Shown: positions 52,928-61,613 of the stretch, piece by piece
How positions within the stretch are numbered: position 1 is the stretch's first letter
Layout: each line of letters opens with the position of its first letter
Assembly: GCF_017355525.1 (NCBI RefSeq)
Contig: NZ_CP067395.1
Span: forward strand, 4,619,001-4,683,000
Reading direction: 5' to 3'
From: Lysobacter enzymogenes
GTDB taxonomy: Bacteria > Pseudomonadota > Gammaproteobacteria > Xanthomonadales > Xanthomonadaceae
Length of the DNA: 64,000 nt
Translations under genes and position numbers: made by a program
Notes under the pieces: model-generated
The model's input: only the letters and a program-made list of their open reading frames with translations
What the model was told of the DNA's origin: nothing
The model's database searches: none

Positions 52928-53926
52928 TCAGCCCGCAGGCGCGGCGGCCGCGGCCGCCTCGTCGGCATAGAAGCCCGAGCGCGCCAGGAACGCCTCCACC
53001 GCGGCCTGGTCGGTGCAATCGAGTTCGACGATCTCGCGCAGCGCGCGTTCGCGGTCGGCGGCGCGGGCGTAGTAGTCGCGCACGATCGCATAGCCCATGT
53101 AGTAGCCCAGGTCGCGCACGCCGTAGCGCGGGTCGGGCGCGTTGTAGAGCCACTTGGCGTACGACGCGTCGTGCATTTCGGCGCGGAAGTCGCGCTTGAG
53201 CCGGGCTTCGTTGCGCCGGCCGTAGCGGACGTAGTCCAGCGGCGGCAGCTGGCCGGTGGCGCGTTCGGCGACGAAGTCGGCCGCGCCTTCGTAGATCGCC
53301 TGCGCCAACAAGGTCGGGCCGGGTCCTTTCTGCTGGGTGTGCACGTACTCGTGCACCAGCAGCAGCGGCAGCGCTTCGCTGGGGCGGGTGGCGAAGTAGC
53401 CGCGCAGCCCGCTGCGGCGCGGTTCGGGCAGTTCCGACACGTCGGTGTCCGGCCCGGCCGCAGCCAGTTCCGCGCCGATCAGCACCTTGTCGCCGAGAGT
53501 GGTGCCGCTGGAGTTGAGGCAGCCGATGGCGAAGTAGACCGTCGCCGGGCGCAGCGGCGGGTACAGCCGGCGCAGCGCTTCGATCCGCTGCGGCGCGTCG
53601 GCGGTTTTCCCGGCCAGCGCGAGAGTGTCGGCGCGCAGCGAATTCCAGAACTTGGGATAGCGCTCGATCGCGTCGAGATAGCACTCCGGCGTATAGCCCT
53701 TGGCCTGCATGAAGGCGCGCAGGCCCGGTGTGCCCGGATCGATGTAGTCGCGCAGCAGCGCGCGGCGTTTTTCGGCCGGATCGGCGCTGGCGCGAACGGC
53801 GTCGTAGGCGGTCCAGAAACGGGCGACATCGGAGGCCTCGAGCGCCGGCGATCGCGCCGCCGCCGGTGCCGCTGCCGCCAACAACGCCGCGCAACACAGT
53901 GCGGTACGCCACTTCTTCAGATTCAT
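52928..53926 (-). CDS. Secreted zinc-peptidase-like protein
   Basis: A 332-residue exported protein. The signal peptide is MNLKKWRTALCCAALLAAAAPAAA. The gluzincin motif HEYVH lies at residues 192-196, with third ligand candidate E213 in IYEGAADFVAE, seventeen residues later. The upstream half (FWTAYDAVRASADPAEKRRALLRDYIDPGTPGLRAFM) resembles DUF2268-type predicted Zn proteases. It lies just downstream of the haem locus on the same strand (87-nt gap), but co-transcription is not certain. The substrate is unknown. Confidence 0.7.
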   Translation of the reverse strand: MNLKKWRTALCCAALLAAAAPAAARSPALEASDVARFWTAYDAVRASADPAEKRRALLRDYIDPGTPGLRAFMQAKGYTPECYLDAIERYPKFWNSLRADTLALAGKTADAPQRIEALRRLYPPLRPATVYFAIGCLNSSGTTLGDKVLIGAELAAAGPDTDVSELPEPRRSGLRGYFATRPSEALPLLLVHEYVHTQQKGPGPTLLAQAIYEGAADFVAERATGQLPPLDYVRYGRRNEARLKRDFRAEMHDASYAKWLYNAPDPRYGVRDLGYYMGYAIVRDYYARAADRERALREIVELDCTDQAAVEAFLARSGFYADEAAAAAAPAG

Positions 53927-54012
53927 CGTCGCTCTTGCGCTGCGGAATCGCGGCGATGGTGCGAGCGGCCGGCGCGCGCCGGCAAGGCCGGAAAGTCATG
54001 CGTCGGCCGCGC

Positions 54013-54834
54013 TCAGCGCGCGATGTAGAACTCCATCGGCACCACCACCTGCACCTCGTCGCCGAGCTCGGCCGGCGGCGCCGGCACCGGGCTGGCGCGC
54101 TCGGCCACGGCCAGCGCTTCGGCGTCGAGCGCGGCGTAGCCGCTCGCGGTTTCGATCCGCACCGCGAGCACGCGGCCGTCGCCGGCGACGCTCAGCCGCA
54201 CCTGCGCGACGCCTTGCTGATGCAGGCGCCGGGCCTGGCGCGGATAGCGCTTGAAACGTTCGAGATGGCCGAGCAGCAACTGCTGCCATTGCCGCGGAAT
54301 CTCGCGGCCGGCGCCGGCGGCGTCCTGCGCGGCGGCGTAACGCGGCGCGGGCGCGGCGGCGACGGCCGGCGGCGCCGACGCGCTGGCCGCGGTCTGGTCC
54401 TGCGCAGGCGGCGCTTCGCGCGGCGCGCTGAGCGGTGCCGGCTCGGGCGCGCTGGCGACATCGCCTTGCGCCTGCGGCGGCAACGGCGTTTCGCGCATGG
54501 TCTCGCGCGGCGGTTGCGCGCGGCTGGCGACGCGCTCGTCTTGCGCGGGCCCCGGCGGCAGATCGCGCGCCGGCGTCGGCGGCGCGCGCGGCAGCAGCGA
54601 CAGTTCCATCAGCACCGCGGCGGCCGGCGGCGTCGGCGGTGTGGCCGGCGCCGGCGTGCGCAGGCCCAGCAAGGCCAGCAGCAACGCGGCATGCAACGCC
54701 AGCGTGATCGCCGCGCCGATCCAGCCGGCCTCGCGCTCGCGCGCCGGTCGCGTGCGCGCAGGTGCGCGCCGCCGGCTGCGCGAGCAGGCGTGCGCGGCGC
54801 GCGGCGTCGCCAGCGTCAGCGCCGGCGCGCTCAA
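54013..54834 (-). CDS. tonB: TonB energy transducer
   Basis: A 273-residue protein starting at TTG 54834, which overlaps the Slam stop (TTGA); no ATG or GTG is available before the transmembrane helix. The helix is residues about 40-60 (WIGAAITLALHAALLLALLG), then a Pro/Ala-rich periplasmic spacer (about 62-165) and a TonB C-terminal domain (about 180-270: RFKRYPRQARRLHQQGVAQVRLSVAGDGRVLAVRIETASGYAALDAEALAVAERASPVP). It supplies energy to the receptor encoded in the same locus. Confidence 0.88.
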   Translation of the reverse strand: MSAPALTLATPRAAHACSRSRRRAPARTRPAREREAGWIGAAITLALHAALLLALLGLRTPAPATPPTPPAAAVLMELSLLPRAPPTPARDLPPGPAQDERVASRAQPPRETMRETPLPPQAQGDVASAPEPAPLSAPREAPPAQDQTAASASAPPAVAAAPAPRYAAAQDAAGAGREIPRQWQQLLLGHLERFKRYPRQARRLHQQGVAQVRLSVAGDGRVLAVRIETASGYAALDAEALAVAERASPVPAPPAELGDEVQVVVPMEFYIAR

Positions 54835-56312
54835 AACGCGCGCTCCAGCTTGAGGCTTACGGTGTCGCGGTCGTAACCGTACAGCCAGTCGATCGAACTG
54901 TCGGTGCGGTTGCGCTTGTACGTCAGGCTCGGAACGAAACCGGCGAAGGCCCAGCGCGGCACCCGCACGATCGCGGTGGCGTTGAGTTCCTCGTCGCGGC
55001 GGCGCGCCTGGAAGGTCGCGTTCCACTCGTCGTGGACGCGTTTGCGCAAGGACCCGAACAGCAGCAGCGACACGCCCGCATCGAACTGCTTGGACAGGCC
55101 CAGGCGCAGGCCGCGTTGCAGATACGCTTCGGTGTCGCGGCGGGTCTCGCGCCGGGCCAGGTCGAGGCCGCCGAACAGCATCCAACGCTGCGGCAGCGCG
55201 CGCCAAACGGTCGCGTAGACCGCGCTGGTCGGGCCGTCGTAACCGGCCAGGTCCTGGCGCCGGTAGCGCATGCGCTTGTAGTCGCCTTCCAGCTTGAACA
55301 GCCAGCGCGGCGAGATCGTCCAGGTCCAGTCGGCGCGCGCGCCCCAGGCGGCGTACAGGCTGCGGTTGCCGAACGCGGCGTACTCGAACTGCGGCGCGGC
55401 GGTGAAGGCATGACGCGCATCGGCATAGGACCAGCCGGCGCTGCTGGTCCAGGTGGTTTCGTTGAAATCGCTGCGGTCGCGATACGAATAGCCGTACAGC
55501 AGCGAGCGCAGGTACAGGCCGTGGTGGCCGCGCAGCGGCTGGCGCCGGGTCAGGCTGGCGTCGTAGTCGAGCCCTCCGCCGCGGATCGCCGCGGGCAGGC
55601 TGCGTTCGATCGCGCACTGGCCGTCGGGCGCGGCCAGCAGGCAGGTGCGGCTGGCCGAGGACTGGTTGATGTTGTCGTTCCAGGTCGGCCCCAGCGCGAC
55701 GCTGCCGTGCCAGCCGCGACGGTTGCGCAGCGCGCGCAGGAACGTCTCGACAGTGCGGCGCACGCCGGCGGTCTTGGCGTCGCCGGCGTCGAGCGCATCG
55801 GCGATGGCCTGGAAGCGCTGCTCGGCCTCGCGGTCGAGCTGGTTTTCGAACAGCACCCGCGCCAGTTCCAGCTGCGCGGGCAGGAAATCGGCTTGCAGCT
55901 CCAGCAATGCGCGGTAGTCGCGTTCGGCGCGGTCCAGATCGCCGTCGGCGCGGGCCAGCGCGCCTTGCGCGTACAGTTCGAGCATGCGGTCGCGCTGCGG
56001 CAGTGCGCGGTAGCGTTGCAGCAACGCGCGCGCCTGCGGCCACTGGCGCGCGCTGACGGCGCGGTAGAGCGCGGCGGCCAGCGCGTCGGGATCGCGCAGC
56101 TCTGCCTCGGCGGGCGCATCGGTACCGGCGCGCGCGGCGTTTTCTTCTTCCAGCAGCGCGCGTTCGCGTTCGCTCTGGCGTTGTTCCAGGCCGTGGTCCA
56201 GGCGCAGGCGGGTGTCGTCGCGGTCCTGCGCGGGCGCGGCGAGGCAAAACAGGCACAGCGCAAGCCCGGCGGCGAAGCCGATTGCGCTGGAGAAAAGGCG
56301 AGGGCGGGTCAT
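54831..56312 (-). CDS. Slam-type surface (lipo)protein assembly modifier
   Basis: A 493-residue outer-membrane protein. The signal peptide is residues 1-28; an N-terminal helical TPR-like domain (about 60-195: AALYRAVSARQWPQARALLQRYRAL, YAQGALARADGDLDRAERDYRALLEL) is followed by the C-terminal DUF560 barrel (about 200-493) that begins GWHGSVALGPTWNDNINQSS and ends SLKLERAF. The NDNIN motif at the barrel start is characteristic of Slam. These proteins export specific substrates, such as the hemophilin gene product directly upstream (56405-57145), across the outer membrane. Confidence 0.88.
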   Translation of the reverse strand: MTRPRLFSSAIGFAAGLALCLFCLAAPAQDRDDTRLRLDHGLEQRQSERERALLEEENAARAGTDAPAEAELRDPDALAAALYRAVSARQWPQARALLQRYRALPQRDRMLELYAQGALARADGDLDRAERDYRALLELQADFLPAQLELARVLFENQLDREAEQRFQAIADALDAGDAKTAGVRRTVETFLRALRNRRGWHGSVALGPTWNDNINQSSASRTCLLAAPDGQCAIERSLPAAIRGGGLDYDASLTRRQPLRGHHGLYLRSLLYGYSYRDRSDFNETTWTSSAGWSYADARHAFTAAPQFEYAAFGNRSLYAAWGARADWTWTISPRWLFKLEGDYKRMRYRRQDLAGYDGPTSAVYATVWRALPQRWMLFGGLDLARRETRRDTEAYLQRGLRLGLSKQFDAGVSLLLFGSLRKRVHDEWNATFQARRRDEELNATAIVRVPRWAFAGFVPSLTYKRNRTDSSIDWLYGYDRDTVSLKLERAF

Positions 56313-56404
56313 GGTCGAACGCCGGAACCGCGCGCCGCATCCCTGCGGCGGCGCGGCGGACCGCGACCGGACGAACCGGCCGCGGGCCTTTACCGGCGAA
56401 TCCC

Positions 56405-57145
56405 TCAGGGATTCTTGGTGCCGCCGAAGGCGGTGTCGTACAGGCGGTCGTCGAAGCGGGTCACGCCGGCCAGCGCCGCCGCGTTCGCGCCGAAGAACTG
56501 GCCGCTGACGCCGCCGGTGGCGACCGTGGCGCCGCCGACCGAAGCGCTGGCGCCGCTGCCGGAGAACCCGGTGCCGCTGATCGCCGCGGTGCCGATGTTG
56601 ACCGTCACGCTGCCATTGCTGAGGCTGCCGCTGAGCTGGCCGGCGCCGAAGTTGGCGTTGAAGGTGCCGTTGAGCTTGTTGGCGCCGTTGTACTGGTTCA
56701 GGCCGGCCACGGTGTAGGTGGCGGTGCCCGAGGTCGGCACGGTGGTGCCGGCGTTGTCGCCGGCGTAGTAGACGGTGTGGGTGCCGTCGGTCGGCGCGCT
56801 CTGCGACCATTCGCCGAAATAGACGTTCTGGCCGGCGATCTTGGCGAAATGGAACACGCCCATGCCGCTGTGGCTCGGCGGGGTGATCGGCGAGACCAGG
56901 CTCGACACGCCGTTGGCGTCGGCCGGGGCGAAGGTCTGCAGGGCCTGGAAATCGACCTTGCGGTCGGTGCCCATCGTGTACACGCCGATGCCCGGACGGC
57001 CGGCCACGTGCGGGCCGGCGTTGACGGTGGAGACGCCGGCTTCGACGTAGGTGTTGTCGCTCTGGTCGCCGACCACGGCGGCCTGGGCCGCGCCGGCGAG
57101 CATCGCTACGGCGAGGGCGGAAACGGTGAGGCTCATGCGCTTCAT
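56405..57145 (-). CDS. Hemophilin-like secreted haem-binding protein (predicted Slam substrate)
   Basis: A 246-residue protein with signal peptide MKRMSLTVSALAVAMLAGAAQA and no lipobox cysteine, so it is soluble rather than lipid-anchored. The N-terminal part (about 23-130) has His residues (PHVAGRPGIGVYT, PPSHSGMGVFHFAKI) suitable as haem ligands. The C-terminal part (about 135-246) is an 8-stranded-barrel-type sequence, GTATYTVAGLNQYNGANKLNGTFNANFGAGQLSGSL..., ending TAFGG, as in TbpB/HphA barrels. The ribosome site AAAGGAG precedes the ATG. Gene order with the Slam and receptor genes matches the HphA locus described in Acinetobacter. Confidence 0.75.
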   Translation of the reverse strand: MKRMSLTVSALAVAMLAGAAQAAVVGDQSDNTYVEAGVSTVNAGPHVAGRPGIGVYTMGTDRKVDFQALQTFAPADANGVSSLVSPITPPSHSGMGVFHFAKIAGQNVYFGEWSQSAPTDGTHTVYYAGDNAGTTVPTSGTATYTVAGLNQYNGANKLNGTFNANFGAGQLSGSLSNGSVTVNIGTAAISGTGFSGSGASASVGGATVATGGVSGQFFGANAAALAGVTRFDDRLYDTAFGGTKNP

Positions 57146-57269
57146 GTGGAACTCCTTTGAATGATTGGAACGATGGGATGAACTTTGGCTAGAGCGCGAT
57201 GCGCGCCCGGTCGCTCATCCATTGCTTCGTGCGCAACAGATCTCGGTGCGCGGCGCCGGCGGCGCCGCG

Positions 57270-60200
57270 TCAGAACTTGGCGGTCAGGCTCAGCTTCAGC
57301 GTGCGGCCCGGCGCCGCCATCGCCGAACGCGTCAGCGGATCGACGTAGTACAGGTCGCCCAGGTTGGTGCCGACCAGCTCCAGCGCCACGGCTTCGTTGA
57401 CCCGGTAATTGACGTAAGCGTCGTAGGTGGTGATGCGGTCCCAGGCCAGCGGCACGTTGAAGTACGCGCCCAGGCGCTGCTCCTGGTAGAGGTCGTAATC
57501 GCCGTTTTCGTACTTGCTGTGGTGGACCACGCGCGCGCCGACTTCGAGCTTGCGATCCAGGAAGCGCCCGCCGAGGGACCAGTTCGCCGACAGCTTCGGC
57601 ACCGCCTGGGTGATCAGATAGCCGCCGACGAAACCGGCCTGCACGCAGTTCGGCACGCCGATGCGGCCGGTCGGGTCGTTGATCGCCGCGACGCTTTCGT
57701 CGCAGACGGTGTTTTCCAGATTGCGCGCCACGCTCAGGTCGGTGAAGAAGCGGCCGTTGTCGTAGCGGCCCTGGAATTCCAGGCCGCGCAGGGTCTGCTT
57801 GTCGATGTTGGAGAACTGCAACTGGCCGCTGCGCTCGATCACGTCGCGGGTCTTGTGGTGGTAATAGGTCAGCTTGAGGTCGGCGTAGTCGGCGCCGAGC
57901 CGGCGGCTGAAATCGTGGACGTAGGCCAGCTCGTAGTTGTAGGCGTGCTCGGGCTTGAGCGCGGCCACCGGCAGCGCGGCGGAAAAGCCCAGGGTGCTTT
58001 CGAACATGCTCGGATAGCGCCGCGCCTGGCTGTGGCGGAAGTACAGCCGCGCTTCGTCGCTGAAGTTGAAGGTCGCCGCCAGGGTCGGGGTCCAGCCGCT
58101 GCCGTCGTGGTGCTGGGCCTGCTGTTGCAGGAACAGCGGTTGCAGCGAGGCGCTGGCGCGGCCGTAGTCGACGCCGTCCAGGCTGCCGTTGAGGAACACG
58201 TTGTCGGCGCGGCGGAAGCGGCCGTCGGCGTCGGGGCGCCAGTCGGCGGCGAGGTTGCGCACGGTGTAGGTCGCCTGTTCGATCTGGGTCGCGATCACCT
58301 GCGGGGTCCAGCCGAAACGCTCGGCGTTGCGGCGGATGGTGGCGATGCGCGCATCCAGCGCGGCCTGGCTCATGCGCGGGTCGCGGGTGTAGTAGCTCAT
58401 CGCGTAGCGCTGCGGGAACAGCACCTGGCCGAGCCGGGTGTCGCCCTTGGCCAACTGGTCGGCGAGGAAGTCGTCGAACGCCCAGTACGACTGGTAGCGC
58501 AGGCCCGCGCTCAGGCTCAGGCGCTCGCTCGCGCGCCAGTCCAGCTTGAGGCTGAAGTCGCGCTGCTCGCGGCGGCCGGCGCGCGGGAACATGCGCCAGC
58601 CGTCGGCGACGCCGTTGTACTCGTCGTCCGAGCGCAGCTTCTCGTGCTGGTAATCGAAGCCGACGGTGAGGTCGAGGTCGTCGCGCAACGCGCTCTTGTT
58701 GCTGAAGGTCAGGCCGTTGCGGTCGTGGTGGGCGTTGGCCAGCGCGGTGTTGCGCAGGATCGGGTCGTCGTAGGTCGCCCAGTTCGGAAAACCGCCGGCG
58801 CTGTAGGTGTCGCTGACCGTGCGCGTGGTCCACAGGTTGGCGTAGATATCGAACCAGCGGCCGCCGGGCTTCCAGGTGTATTCCAGGTTGTAGGCCTTGG
58901 CCCGGACCTTGCTCAGCGGCCACTGCGGCGCGCCGGTTTCGGTGGTGTCGCGCCAGGAGATGCGCGTGGGCAGGATTTCGCCGTAGTCCGAGCGGGTGTC
59001 GCGCAGGCCGAACTTCAGGGTCTGGTTCTCGCTGGCGCGGACCACGGCCTTGAGCAGCCACGATTCCATTTCGCTGGAGGTGTTCGGCACTTCGTCGCCG
59101 GGCCGGTAGAAGCGCGCCAGGCTGGTGATGTAGTTCAGGCTCTTGGCCGGGTCGTAGGCGCGGCTGTAGAAGCCGCCGCCGTTGTCGCCGGAGAAATGGT
59201 TGCCCTTTTTGCGGTAGGCGTACGCGGCGAGCAGGTCGAAGCGGTCTTCGCGCAGGCCCAGCGCCAGGCGCATGGCGTGGTCGTCGCCGGCGATCAGGTC
59301 GCCGCCGCCGCTGTTGCGCACGGGCTTGTACAGGGTCGGGTCGTAGTAGGTCGCCTGCGGATTGCTCGGAAAGCCCGGAATGCTGCGGTAGTCCTGCCCG
59401 GTCGACAGTTTCGGCAGCCGCGGATCGGTCGCGTTGTCGCTGCTTTCGAGCTTGAATTCGCCGCCGAAACGCTCGCCCGGCTTGAGGATGTCGGCCACGT
59501 CCAGGGTGTTGACCACGACCGCGCCGCCGATCGAGCTGTTGACGTTGCGCGCCAGGTTCGGCCCCTTGATGACCTGGATGCCGCCGATCAGGTTCGGGTC
59601 GATGTAGTTGCGGTTGTTGGCGCCGTTGTAGCCGCGCCACACCGTCAGCGCCTGCTCGGTGCCGTCGATGGTCAGCGGCACCCGGCCCGGGCCCTGGATG
59701 CCGCGGATGTTCGGATCCAGCGCGCCGCTGTTGCGCGCGTCGCCGCTGTAGACGTTGAGCATGCCCTTGAACACGTCGGCCGGCGCCGCGCCCTTGTAGC
59801 GCTCGATCTGTTCCTTGCCGGCGTACACCGTCGACAGATCCAGGTCGTAGACCTCGTCGTAACCGCGTTCGTCGCGGCGGCCGGCGCGGTCGTAAGCGGA
59901 GGCGCCGACGGCGAGCGTATCGGTCACCAGGGGCGCGTCGCTGCCGCCGGCGCGCGCCGCGCTCTTGCGCAGCACCACCGTGCCGGCGCCGCGCCGCTGC
60001 GCGCTCAGGCCGGTGCCGGCGAGCAGGCGGCGCAGGGCTTCGTCGTCGGCGTAGTCGCCGTGCAGCGCGGTCGAGTTCGCGCCGGCGCCGTCGGCGCTGT
60101 CGAACACCACCTGCACCCCGCTGATCCGGCTGTAGGCGCGCAGCGCCGCGGCCAGCGGTTGCGCGTCGATGTCGTAGCGGCGCGCGGCGGGCGCGTCCTG

Positions 60201-60320
60201 CGCGGCGGCGGTTTGCGCACCGGCGCAGGGAACGAACGCGGCGCTCAGGGCCAGATGGACGCAGGCCGCCAGCGCGACGCGCGCGAACGGCCGCCGGCGG
60301 CGGGCCGGAACGAAAGACAT
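57270..60320 (-). CDS. TonB-dependent receptor with STN domain, probable haem/hemophilin receptor
   Basis: A 1016-residue receptor starting after GAGGAG. Signal peptide about 1-36; STN domain about 48-118 (YDIDAQPLAAALRAYSRISGVQVVFDSADG); the TonB-box candidate is in VTDTLAVGA, and the plug follows (ADVFKGMLNVYSGDARNSGALDPNIRGIQGPGRVPLTIDGTEQ, then the plug end GGIQVIKGPNLARNVNSSIGGAVVVNTLDV). The barrel ends GRTLKLSLTAKF with terminal Phe. The signature LDPNIRGIQG is typical of haemoglobin/haem-type receptors such as HpuB/HphR. It is part of a six-gene locus under Fur/ECF control. Confidence 0.92.
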   Translation of the reverse strand: MSFVPARRRRPFARVALAACVHLALSAAFVPCAGAQTAAAQDAPAARRYDIDAQPLAAALRAYSRISGVQVVFDSADGAGANSTALHGDYADDEALRRLLAGTGLSAQRRGAGTVVLRKSAARAGGSDAPLVTDTLAVGASAYDRAGRRDERGYDEVYDLDLSTVYAGKEQIERYKGAAPADVFKGMLNVYSGDARNSGALDPNIRGIQGPGRVPLTIDGTEQALTVWRGYNGANNRNYIDPNLIGGIQVIKGPNLARNVNSSIGGAVVVNTLDVADILKPGERFGGEFKLESSDNATDPRLPKLSTGQDYRSIPGFPSNPQATYYDPTLYKPVRNSGGGDLIAGDDHAMRLALGLREDRFDLLAAYAYRKKGNHFSGDNGGGFYSRAYDPAKSLNYITSLARFYRPGDEVPNTSSEMESWLLKAVVRASENQTLKFGLRDTRSDYGEILPTRISWRDTTETGAPQWPLSKVRAKAYNLEYTWKPGGRWFDIYANLWTTRTVSDTYSAGGFPNWATYDDPILRNTALANAHHDRNGLTFSNKSALRDDLDLTVGFDYQHEKLRSDDEYNGVADGWRMFPRAGRREQRDFSLKLDWRASERLSLSAGLRYQSYWAFDDFLADQLAKGDTRLGQVLFPQRYAMSYYTRDPRMSQAALDARIATIRRNAERFGWTPQVIATQIEQATYTVRNLAADWRPDADGRFRRADNVFLNGSLDGVDYGRASASLQPLFLQQQAQHHDGSGWTPTLAATFNFSDEARLYFRHSQARRYPSMFESTLGFSAALPVAALKPEHAYNYELAYVHDFSRRLGADYADLKLTYYHHKTRDVIERSGQLQFSNIDKQTLRGLEFQGRYDNGRFFTDLSVARNLENTVCDESVAAINDPTGRIGVPNCVQAGFVGGYLITQAVPKLSANWSLGGRFLDRKLEVGARVVHHSKYENGDYDLYQEQRLGAYFNVPLAWDRITTYDAYVNYRVNEAVALELVGTNLGDLYYVDPLTRSAMAAPGRTLKLSLTAKF

Positions 60321-60433
60321 GCAGCGAACTCCTCAAGTCGGATCGGAGCCCACCGCCGCGGCCGCTGGTATCGGCGCGAAGGTGAGCGGCGTTTGGCTTG
60401 AGATGCGATGCGCGTCTCGCGGCTACGAACTAC

Positions 60434-60465
60434 AGGACGACCGGCGTGGGCGCTTACCCAACCCC
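60434..60465 (-). promoter_or_regulatory. Candidate ECF-sigma promoter of the receptor gene
   Basis: Read on the minus strand the element is GGGGTTGGGTAAG, 13 variable nt, then CGTCCT. The same two blocks with identical spacing precede fecR at 61564-61595. The -35 (GGTAA-like) and -10 (CGTC) shape is that of ECF promoters. An A-tract (60471-60478 region) lies just upstream as a possible UP element. The receptor start codon is 114 nt downstream. Confidence 0.7.
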
Positions 60466-60506
60466 GCGCGACGATTTTTTTTCCGCGCTTCCGATCCGCG
60501 CCGCGT

Positions 60507-61532
60507 TCAATCGGCCGGCGGCCGCACCAGCAGCGCGCCGCCGGGCAGGCGCTGCACGCGCAGGCGCGCGCGTTCGGCGACCGCGGCGATGGCTTCGTCG
60601 CTGCGGTCGGCGCGCAGGCTGGCGCTGATCCGCGGCGCGCGTTCGAACGAACCCAGCGTCCACACCGGCGCGCTGCGGTAGCGCGCGATCCGGCGCAGCG
60701 CTTCGTCGGCCGGCACCGCGTCCAGCGACAATTCGCCGCGGCGCCAGTCGGCGATGTCGGCCGTCGCGACGGCGCGCAACGGCGACACCGGCGCGCCTTC
60801 GCGGTAGCTCGCCGACTGGCCGGCGATCACGCGCACCGGCGCGCCCACGCCGGAAGCGACTTCGACCACGCCTTCGCTGACCGCGGCCTGCACGCTGGCG
60901 TCGAGCCGGCGCACTTCGAACGCGGTGCCGATGTCGCGCACCGCGCCGCCGAGCGCGCTGACCCGGAATGCGCGCGCGTCGCTGTGCGCGACCTGGAACC
61001 AGGCATTGCCGCGCAGCAGTTCGATGCGGCGCTCGTTGTCGTCGAAATGCAGCGCGACTGCGGAGTCGGCATCGAGCGCGAGGATCGAGCCGTCGGCCAG
61101 CGTGTAGCGCGCCGGCGCGGCGGCGGTGCGGTAGTCCGAGCGCAGGCTCAGGGCCACGCCCGGCGCCGCGGCGATGGCGGCGGCGAGGCAGGCGGCGGTG
61201 GCCGCGCCCCAGACGGCGAGGCGGCGCCGCGGTCGGCGCGTGCGCGCGGTTGCGAAACGTTGAGGGGACGAGGACGGGGCAGGGCCCGAAGCCGGTTCCG
61301 ATACCGGATCGAACGCCGCGCGCATCGGCGCCAACGCCCGCCACAGCGCGCGTTGACGCGCGAAGGCCTCGCCATGAGCCGGCGCCTGCCGCCAGGTTTC
61401 GAACGCGGCCAGCTCGCCCTCGTCGATTTCGCCCGAGGCCAGCCGCGCCACCCACGCGCGCGCCTGCCCGGCGATGTCGTAGGGGTCGGGATACGGCGTT
61501 TCGGCGGTGTCGTTCTGCGCGGATCGGGTCAT
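60507..61532 (-). CDS. FecR-family anti-sigma/sensor protein
   Basis: A 341-residue inner-membrane regulator. The N-terminal cytoplasmic domain (about 18-80: DIAGQARAWVARLASGEIDEGELAAFETWRQAPAHGEAFARQ) is DUF4880-like; the transmembrane helix is near 105-125; the FecR domain is at about 135-230 (YTLADGSILALDADSAVALHFDDNERRIELLRGNAWFQVAH); the C-terminal DUF4974 part follows. It binds the ECF factor encoded upstream and senses receptor occupancy through the receptor's STN domain. It has its own copy of the 32-nt promoter element. Confidence 0.9.
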   Translation of the reverse strand: MTRSAQNDTAETPYPDPYDIAGQARAWVARLASGEIDEGELAAFETWRQAPAHGEAFARQRALWRALAPMRAAFDPVSEPASGPAPSSSPQRFATARTRRPRRRLAVWGAATAACLAAAIAAAPGVALSLRSDYRTAAAPARYTLADGSILALDADSAVALHFDDNERRIELLRGNAWFQVAHSDARAFRVSALGGAVRDIGTAFEVRRLDASVQAAVSEGVVEVASGVGAPVRVIAGQSASYREGAPVSPLRAVATADIADWRRGELSLDAVPADEALRRIARYRSAPVWTLGSFERAPRISASLRADRSDEAIAAVAERARLRVQRLPGGALLVRPPAD

Positions 61533-61563
61533 GCGGTGGCGGATGGCTGCCTGGACTTGGTTA

Positions 61564-61595
61564 AGGACGAGCGCCGGGTGGCCTTACCCAACCCC
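61564..61595 (-). promoter_or_regulatory. Candidate ECF-sigma promoter of fecR
   Basis: On the minus strand GGGGTTGGGTAAG, 13 nt, CGTCCT. The sequence shares 19 fixed positions in two blocks and exact spacing with the element at 60434-60465. It lies in the 81-nt gap between the ECF and fecR genes, placing transcription start about 25-30 nt before the fecR ATG. This is consistent with autoregulation of the signalling set. Confidence 0.7.
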
Positions 61596-61613
61596 CGGCC
61601 GCCGCCGCGCGGC

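Noticed and set aside
56405..57145. Calling the hemophilin-like protein a surface lipoprotein
   Set aside because: The signal peptide ends AQA and the sequence contains no cysteine for a lipobox.
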